DNA from: Clostridia bacterium
Lineage (GTDB): Bacteria > Bacillota > Clostridia > Lachnospirales > Lachnospiraceae
NCBI GenBank assembly: GCA_026000755.1
Contig: BNZC01000044.1
Location: forward strand, 1 to 6,421
Direction: 5' to 3'
DNA length: 6,421 nucleotides
Both the position numbers and the translations under genes were made by a program. Below the pieces are notes generated by a model. That model was not told the DNA's origin and did no database searches. It saw only the letters and a program-made list of their open reading frames with translations. Positions 4,647 to 6,421 of the stretch are shown here, in pieces. Each line of letters starts with the position of its first letter. The first letter of the stretch is position 1.

Positions 4647-6421
4647 ACTATCCTTATCAAAATAGATCAAATTTTTGCCATTGGGGTGGTAGGTGAGTCT
4701 GTCTTTCATAGCGGTACCGTCTGCCTGGAAGAAATAAGTAAAGCTACCGTCAGACTTAAATTCGTTTTTGACTTGCACACCATTCACGTAGCAGGTAATT
4801 TCGCCGTTGGCATCCTTTACAAACTCTGTCTTAGCAGCTGTGTACACAGCGGTAACATGGTAGTCAGATGGCTCATAGATGCCTACTGAAATGAATGTAG
4901 ATTCGTCAACGCCCTGTGGGTTAATGAAATTATGGTCATTTGATACCCAACGGCTGAAAGAACCGACATCCGTACGAGCCCTAAGTGTCAGGGTGCCACT
5001 GTTATTCAAAATTGCTGCGAAAGAGCCGATGTTTTCCACTTTAGCGGAACGGTTCTTGGAAAGTGCAAGGGAGGTTAATTTCAGCGTGTTCGCTTGCAAT
5101 CCACCCAGAGCACTACCTGTCACTCCACCCAAAGTTTCAACCTTGCTTAAGTCCAAAGCGGTCAGCTTTGTGTTGTCCACACCCAAGTAGCCAAGTTTAT
5201 CTAATTCCAAGCTCAACGCTTTCAAGTTCGGAACATTGCTAAAATCTAAGGCATCGGTAGCTGTGAAAGTAGTGCCATTGTAGTAGCTACCGCTACTAGT
5301 TACGCCCTTTGCTTTCAGCGCAACGCTTTCTAAGTTCTGAAGCTTGTCGCTATTTCCGAATGCGCCCAGTGTAATTGTCTTTGCTGCGGTAATCGAGAGA
5401 TTCTTTAAGGTCAAAGTTCTCTGGTTCGGAACATCCACCAAGCCTGCATTAAAGGTAACACTGCCTTTTTTAGAAACAAGTGTAAGGTCAGTCAGTGCCG
5501 TAAGACCCGGAAGTGAAATTCCGGAGGCAGCAAGGTCGCCTGTTGCATTCGTAATTGAAACCTTGGTCAGCGCAGGAGCGACTGAAATAGATACAGCGCC
5601 GTTTACGGTAGCATCAACTGCTGTGAGGTTTGACAGGTTTGTCAACGTTAAAGCTCCTGTAATTGTTGTTCCGGTCAAATCCAAAGTGGAAATTTTCGAT
5701 CCTGTAATTGCTAAGCTAGCTAATTTCAAATTCGTAAGTGCAGCACTGTCAACATTTCCTACTGTAACATATGTCTGACCGGTGCTGTCGATAACAAGAG
5801 TCTTAAGCTTTGTTAATTCCTTCACATTAAATGCGACAGCAGCACTAGCAGTCTTCACACTAGGAAGGTTCTTAAGTGACAAGGACTTTAATTCTGCCAA
5901 GGTGGAAACGGTTACACCCTTAAGCACTTTCGCATTCTCAACGGACAAAGACTCAAGCTTTGTATAACCGCTCACAGTCAAGGCGTTAGCCAGTTCAGGC
6001 ACGTCTTTTACCGTCAGGCTCTTCAAGGTCTCGTTGCTTGCCGCAGTCGGCAGAGTCAGCCCCGTAAGCTTTGCCAAGCCGGAAACCTCAAGGTTTGCAG
6101 CATCGGTTGCGCCACTCAAGTCAAGTACTTTGATGGAACGGTCGCCACCGGTTACCGTTCCTGCCCAATTAGCGGAAAGTACATAACCTGCACCATTAAG
6201 GGATAACTCGAATGCTGCTCCTGCAGCTACACCGTCATCGTCTGCCACTGCCGCATTAGTTCCCGCAGCCTTAGCCATAGCATAGGCATCTGCAAAATTC
6301 TTGCTTGACTGTGCAATCCGATCAAGCGCCGCTAAATCACTCTGGGAATACCCAGAAGACAACCATTCCGGTTCTCCCGCAGCGCGGCGGCTAAAGCCAA
6401 GGCCGGTTGCTGCTACTACAG
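4617..6421 (-). CDS. LRR2: secreted leucine-rich-repeat protein, N-terminus beyond window
   Basis: The frame is open to the right edge (first full codon at 6419) and reads VVAATGLGFSRRAAGEPEWLSS, matching LRR1 from its residue 24, so only about 23 signal-peptide residues are missing; the TTG at 6362 is not the start. After a spacer (SQSDLAALDRIAQ) come irregular LRRs to about LTALDLSKVETLGG, then the shared C-terminal domain (KNRSAKVENIGSFAA, GSFSRWVSNDHNFIN, TAAKTEFVKDANGEITCYVNG). The final 35 residues include FQADGTAMKDRLTYHPNGKN and IYFDKD, a single unit resembling the aromatic/Gly-rich 'YHPDGK..YFD' repeats of surface proteins in gut Firmicutes; I recall these as wall-associated but cannot verify it here. 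The LRR core is about 40 residues longer than LRR1's and diverged. Likely exported; ligand unknown. The gene ends convergently with the antitoxin-like gene. Confidence 0.85.
   Translation of the reverse strand, partial: VVAATGLGFSRRAAGEPEWLSSGYSQSDLAALDRIAQSSKNFADAYAMAKAAGTNAAVADDDGVAAGAAFELSLNGAGYVLSANWAGTVTGGDRSIKVLDLSGATDAANLEVSGLAKLTGLTLPTAASNETLKSLTVKDVPELANALTVSGYTKLESLSVENAKVLKGVTVSTLAELKSLSLKNLPSVKTASAAVAFNVKELTKLKTLVIDSTGQTYVTVGNVDSAALTNLKLASLAITGSKISTLDLTGTTITGALTLTNLSNLTAVDATVNGAVSISVAPALTKVSITNATGDLAASGISLPGLTALTDLTLVSKKGSVTFNAGLVDVPNQRTLTLKNLSITAAKTITLGAFGNSDKLQNLESVALKAKGVTSSGSYYNGTTFTATDALDFSNVPNLKALSLELDKLGYLGVDNTKLTALDLSKVETLGGVTGSALGGLQANTLKLTSLALSKNRSAKVENIGSFAAILNNSGTLTLRARTDVGSFSRWVSNDHNFINPQGVDESTFISVGIYEPSDYHVTAVYTAAKTEFVKDANGEITCYVNGVQVKNEFKSDGSFTYFFQADGTAMKDRLTYHPNGKNLIYFDKDSLDFAWNFMM
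4729..4872 (-). repeat. Conserved LRR C-terminal segment, LRR2 copy
   Basis: Partner of 2092-2235, with about seven differences in 144 bp. Unlike the LRR1 copy it continues into an intact tail (FQADGTAM...). Comparing the two places the IS/LRR1 junction at 2091/2092. Confidence 0.85.
6382..6421 (-). repeat. Conserved signal-peptide segment shared with LRR1
   Basis: Bases 6394-6421 are identical over 28 bp to the corresponding LRR1 segment ending near 3661, and the flanking bases differ at only a few positions (GFSRRAAGE here, GFTSRAAGE in LRR1). Both ends of the two LRR genes are therefore conserved while the middle has diverged. Confidence 0.75.

Noticed and set aside
2092..4872. A diversity-generating retroelement using the near-repeated LRR ends as template and variable repeats
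   Set aside because: No reverse transcriptase is present, the differences between copies are not concentrated at adenines of one copy, and the conserved part is the C-terminus and not the variable part.
4617..6362. TTG at 6362 as the start of LRR2
   Set aside because: The frame stays open to the window edge and encodes VVAATGLGF...RAAGE, matching LRR1's signal peptide. The start is therefore outside the window.
1..6421. CRISPR array, tRNA or rRNA
   Set aside because: No regularly spaced short repeats, no cloverleaf with a TTC-arm consensus and no rRNA-like segment were seen while reading both strands.

Overview
The window looks like chromosomal DNA of an endospore-forming member of the Clostridia. 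The left edge carries the 3' part of spoIIIAH, a core sporulation gene. Strong AGGAGG-type ribosome binding sites and an AT-leaning intergenic composition fit that assignment. Genus and species cannot be read from the sequence.

Layout from left to right. (1) Bases 1-620 (+): the C-terminal part of SpoIIIAH, cut by the window edge. (2) Bases 636-1094 (-): a 152-residue protein that resembles only the nucleotide-binding (N) domain of a heavy-metal P-type ATPase, convergent with spoIIIAH and sharing a hairpin with its end. (3) Bases 1095-1356: no intact gene; this stretch holds a tandem 16-bp repeat inside a 10-bp inverted repeat, and the decayed tail of a leucine-rich-repeat (LRR) gene in + orientation. 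(4) About 1357-2091: a wrecked IS3-family insertion sequence, with its left end present, its transposase internally deleted and frameshifted, and its right end missing. (5) Bases 1974-3731 (-): LRR1, a secreted LRR protein whose 3' end has been replaced by the IS remnant. (6) Bases 3934-4588 (+): a two-gene module, a PIN-domain VapC-like protein overlapping by 8 bp a 57-residue charged partner, with its own promoter; it has the look of a toxin-antitoxin pair. (7) Bases 4617-6421 (-): LRR2, an intact paralogue of LRR1 that runs off the right edge, lacking only about the first 23 residues of its signal peptide.

The region is an accessory patch beside a conserved sporulation locus. The two LRR genes share near-identical ends (signal peptide at 5', about 144 bp at the 3' end) around a much more divergent LRR core, the pattern expected for a duplicated and diversifying surface or secreted protein family. 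A third, inverted scrap of an LRR gene tail sits left of the IS, so the 3.3 kb containing IS remnant, LRR1 and PIN module is bracketed by a 53-bp inverted repeat. Insertion, duplication and rearrangement have clearly been active here. No CRISPR array, tRNA or rRNA was seen.
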